A DNA stretch of 64,000 nucleotides from Clostridiales bacterium (GTDB taxonomy: Bacteria > Bacillota > Clostridia > Saccharofermentanales > DTU023), in contig SFGY01000008.1 in NCBI GenBank assembly GCA_004556455.1, forward strand, positions 1-64,000, given 5' to 3'. The position numbers were made by a program, and so were the translations under genes. This document shows positions 62,873 through 64,000 of this stretch, in pieces. The notes beneath the pieces were generated by a model, which did no database searches, had not been told where the DNA came from, and worked only from the letters and a program-made list of their open reading frames with translations. How positions within the stretch are numbered: position 1 is the first letter of the stretch; each line of letters begins with the position of its first letter.

Positions 62873-64000
62873 TCACAACTGTCTGTCGGATCGCTCACGT
62901 TTTCTCAATGTAAAAGATGCGGGCAGGTTGCTTCTGCGAATCAACGGATCCAGATAGCGCAGGAAAGACGGCAGCAGGAAAATAACGGTTGCCAGGGAAA
63001 GCAGCGCTCCCTGCCCCAGTACCCGACCCAGACCGCTGACGACAGGGATGGTAGAAAAGTGGGCCAGAATGAAGCCCATGACCGAGAGAATGAGGGCAGG
63101 CGGTGTAATCGCCGGCAGGGCCATGCTCACCGCCTCTACGGCTGCTTCCCTGGGCTCCAGTCTCCTGCGAAAGTCCAGATAATATTGGGCAGAAAGGATG
63201 GCATAGTCTACGGTCGCCCCAAGCTGTATCGTTGAAATAACCAGATAGCCAATGTAGCTGAGTGATTCCTGCTGGAAATAAGGAATAGCCAGATTACACC
63301 AGATGGCGTATTCAATACTGAAAATCAGGATAAAAGGCAAAGAAAACGAGCGGAAGGAAAAGAAAAGAACCAGGCCGATGGAAAGCAGAGCCAGGCCATT
63401 GACAATCACATCATCCGCCTGAATGGTGTCACGCATATCAAGGAGAGAGAAAGGAGCTCCGGCCCAACGGGCTTCACCGCCATAGTATTTTGCGCTGAGG
63501 GCACGAAGTTCTTCCGCTGCCTGGAAGGTCAGAGGGCCTTCTTCCGGCAGAGCTGCGCGCACGATAAAACGACTGAGTTCCCCGGACTTAAGCTGGTTCA
63601 GCGCCTCTTTGGGCACAGCTTCTTCGGGAATCTGATAGCCCACCATACCATCATAGCTGATGACGGATTTCACATACGGCAGTTTTTCCAGATCCTGATG
63701 CAAAAGCTGTTCAGAAGCAGCATCGCCCTGAGGAACCAGCAAAATCAAGTCCTGCATTTCACCGAAGTGCTGACTGATGATACGGCGGTCCTCATACTCC
63801 TGGGAGCCTTCAGGAAAACTTCCCATGCCGTAGAGAAAATGGTTCGCATTTTTAGCTTTAATCAACGGCAGTGTCGTAATGAGCACGACAATCATGAGCA
63901 GAGGGCCAAGCCTGACGGCAAAGCGCGCAAAGGAGCGAAGCGCTTCCATACGGGGCAGAAAAGAACGATGGGTGAGACGGTCAACCCACTTCACGGAGAG
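62873..64000 (-). CDS. MMPL/RND-superfamily transporter, C-terminal part
   Basis: About 375 residues are visible; the reading frame stays open to the window edge, so the N-terminal half lies outside. It contains an extracytoplasmic domain (about 55-180) followed by five hydrophobic segments with GYLVISTIQLGATVDYAILS, the RND TM4-type GxxxDY motif, and EAVSMALPAITPPALILSVMGFI (split here as one helix pair). MMPL proteins in Firmicutes export lipids or envelope components. It likely forms a unit with the secreted protein downstream. Confidence 0.85.
   Translation of the reverse strand, partial: LSVKWVDRLTHRSFLPRMEALRSFARFAVRLGPLLMIVVLITTLPLIKAKNANHFLYGMGSFPEGSQEYEDRRIISQHFGEMQDLILLVPQGDAASEQLLHQDLEKLPYVKSVISYDGMVGYQIPEEAVPKEALNQLKSGELSRFIVRAALPEEGPLTFQAAEELRALSAKYYGGEARWAGAPFSLLDMRDTIQADDVIVNGLALLSIGLVLFFSFRSFSLPFILIFSIEYAIWCNLAIPYFQQESLSYIGYLVISTIQLGATVDYAILSAQYYLDFRRRLEPREAAVEAVSMALPAITPPALILSVMGFILAHFSTIPVVSGLGRVLGQGALLSLATVIFLLPSFLRYLDPLIRRSNLPASFTLRKRERSDRQL

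Overview
The window looks like chromosome from an anaerobic, amino-acid-fermenting Gram-positive bacterium, most likely a member of Clostridia (Bacillota). Evidence is an LPxTG cell-wall protein, the hprK-murB-rapZ-whiA cluster, a c-di-AMP synthase next to glmM, an FMN riboswitch upstream of an ECF riboflavin S-component, a threonine T-box, a clostridial 2[4Fe-4S] ferredoxin, a Bcd/EtfBA butyryl-CoA module and a complete glutamate mutase (methylaspartate) pathway operon. I cannot name genus or species. No rRNA, tRNA, prophage, insertion sequence or CRISPR array was seen.

Layout. 1-0.7 kb: end of a ZIP metal transporter. 1.4-4.4 kb: bcd-etfB-etfA (minus strand). 4.7-6.6 kb: a Fic protein and a RelB/RelE toxin-antitoxin pair, with a 20-bp-period repeat array upstream of fic. 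Two copies of a ~200-bp noncoding repeat bracket 1-7 kb. 7-9.7 kb: ferredoxin, LPxTG protein, DUF368 lipid-carrier translocase. 10-12.7 kb: a DUF1538 membrane protein with two P-II-like proteins. 12.8-13.7 kb: riboswitch plus ribU. 13.9-25.6 kb: housekeeping genes (NAD(P)HX repair, thioredoxin, tadA, plsC, acyl-CoA synthetase, XRE regulator, HI0933-type flavoprotein, DEAD-box helicase, murJ).

25.7-36.3 kb is one probable minus-strand operon: mesaconase alpha and beta, a GntR regulator, GlmS, GlmL, GlmE, methylaspartate ammonia-lyase, an unfamiliar P-loop ATPase, and a CitX-CitG fusion. It would carry glutamate through 3-methylaspartate and mesaconate to citramalate and supply the prosthetic group for citramalate lyase, whose structural genes are not in the window. 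Acetyl-CoA from this route could feed butyrate formation through Bcd/EtfBA.

36.6-44 kb: HtrA protease, two unknown proteins, whiA-rapZ-murB-hprK, PPK2. 44-47.6 kb: MetNIQ importer with an unusual attenuated leader. 47.8-51 kb: thrS with a Thr T-box, and a YitT protein. 51-56 kb: SGNH hydrolase, an amidase_3-like protein that appears to have lost its catalytic residues, glmM, and a CdaA-YbbR fusion. 56-60.7 kb: phosphotransacylase, indolepyruvate:ferredoxin oxidoreductase and aminotransferase, an oxidative route from amino acids to acyl-phosphate. 61-64 kb: a secreted protein with a partial MMPL transporter.

The most unusual feature is at DNA level: many gaps, often just after stop codons, hold degenerate tandem repeats of about 20-36 bp (or longer-period duplications), and several genes carry similar in-frame duplications (tadA, citXG, the DUF1538 tail, the metQ linker). 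The gene systems most worth a second look are the DUF1538/P-II-like operon, the P-loop ATPase in the glutamate operon, the CdaA-YbbR fusion and the degenerate amidase.
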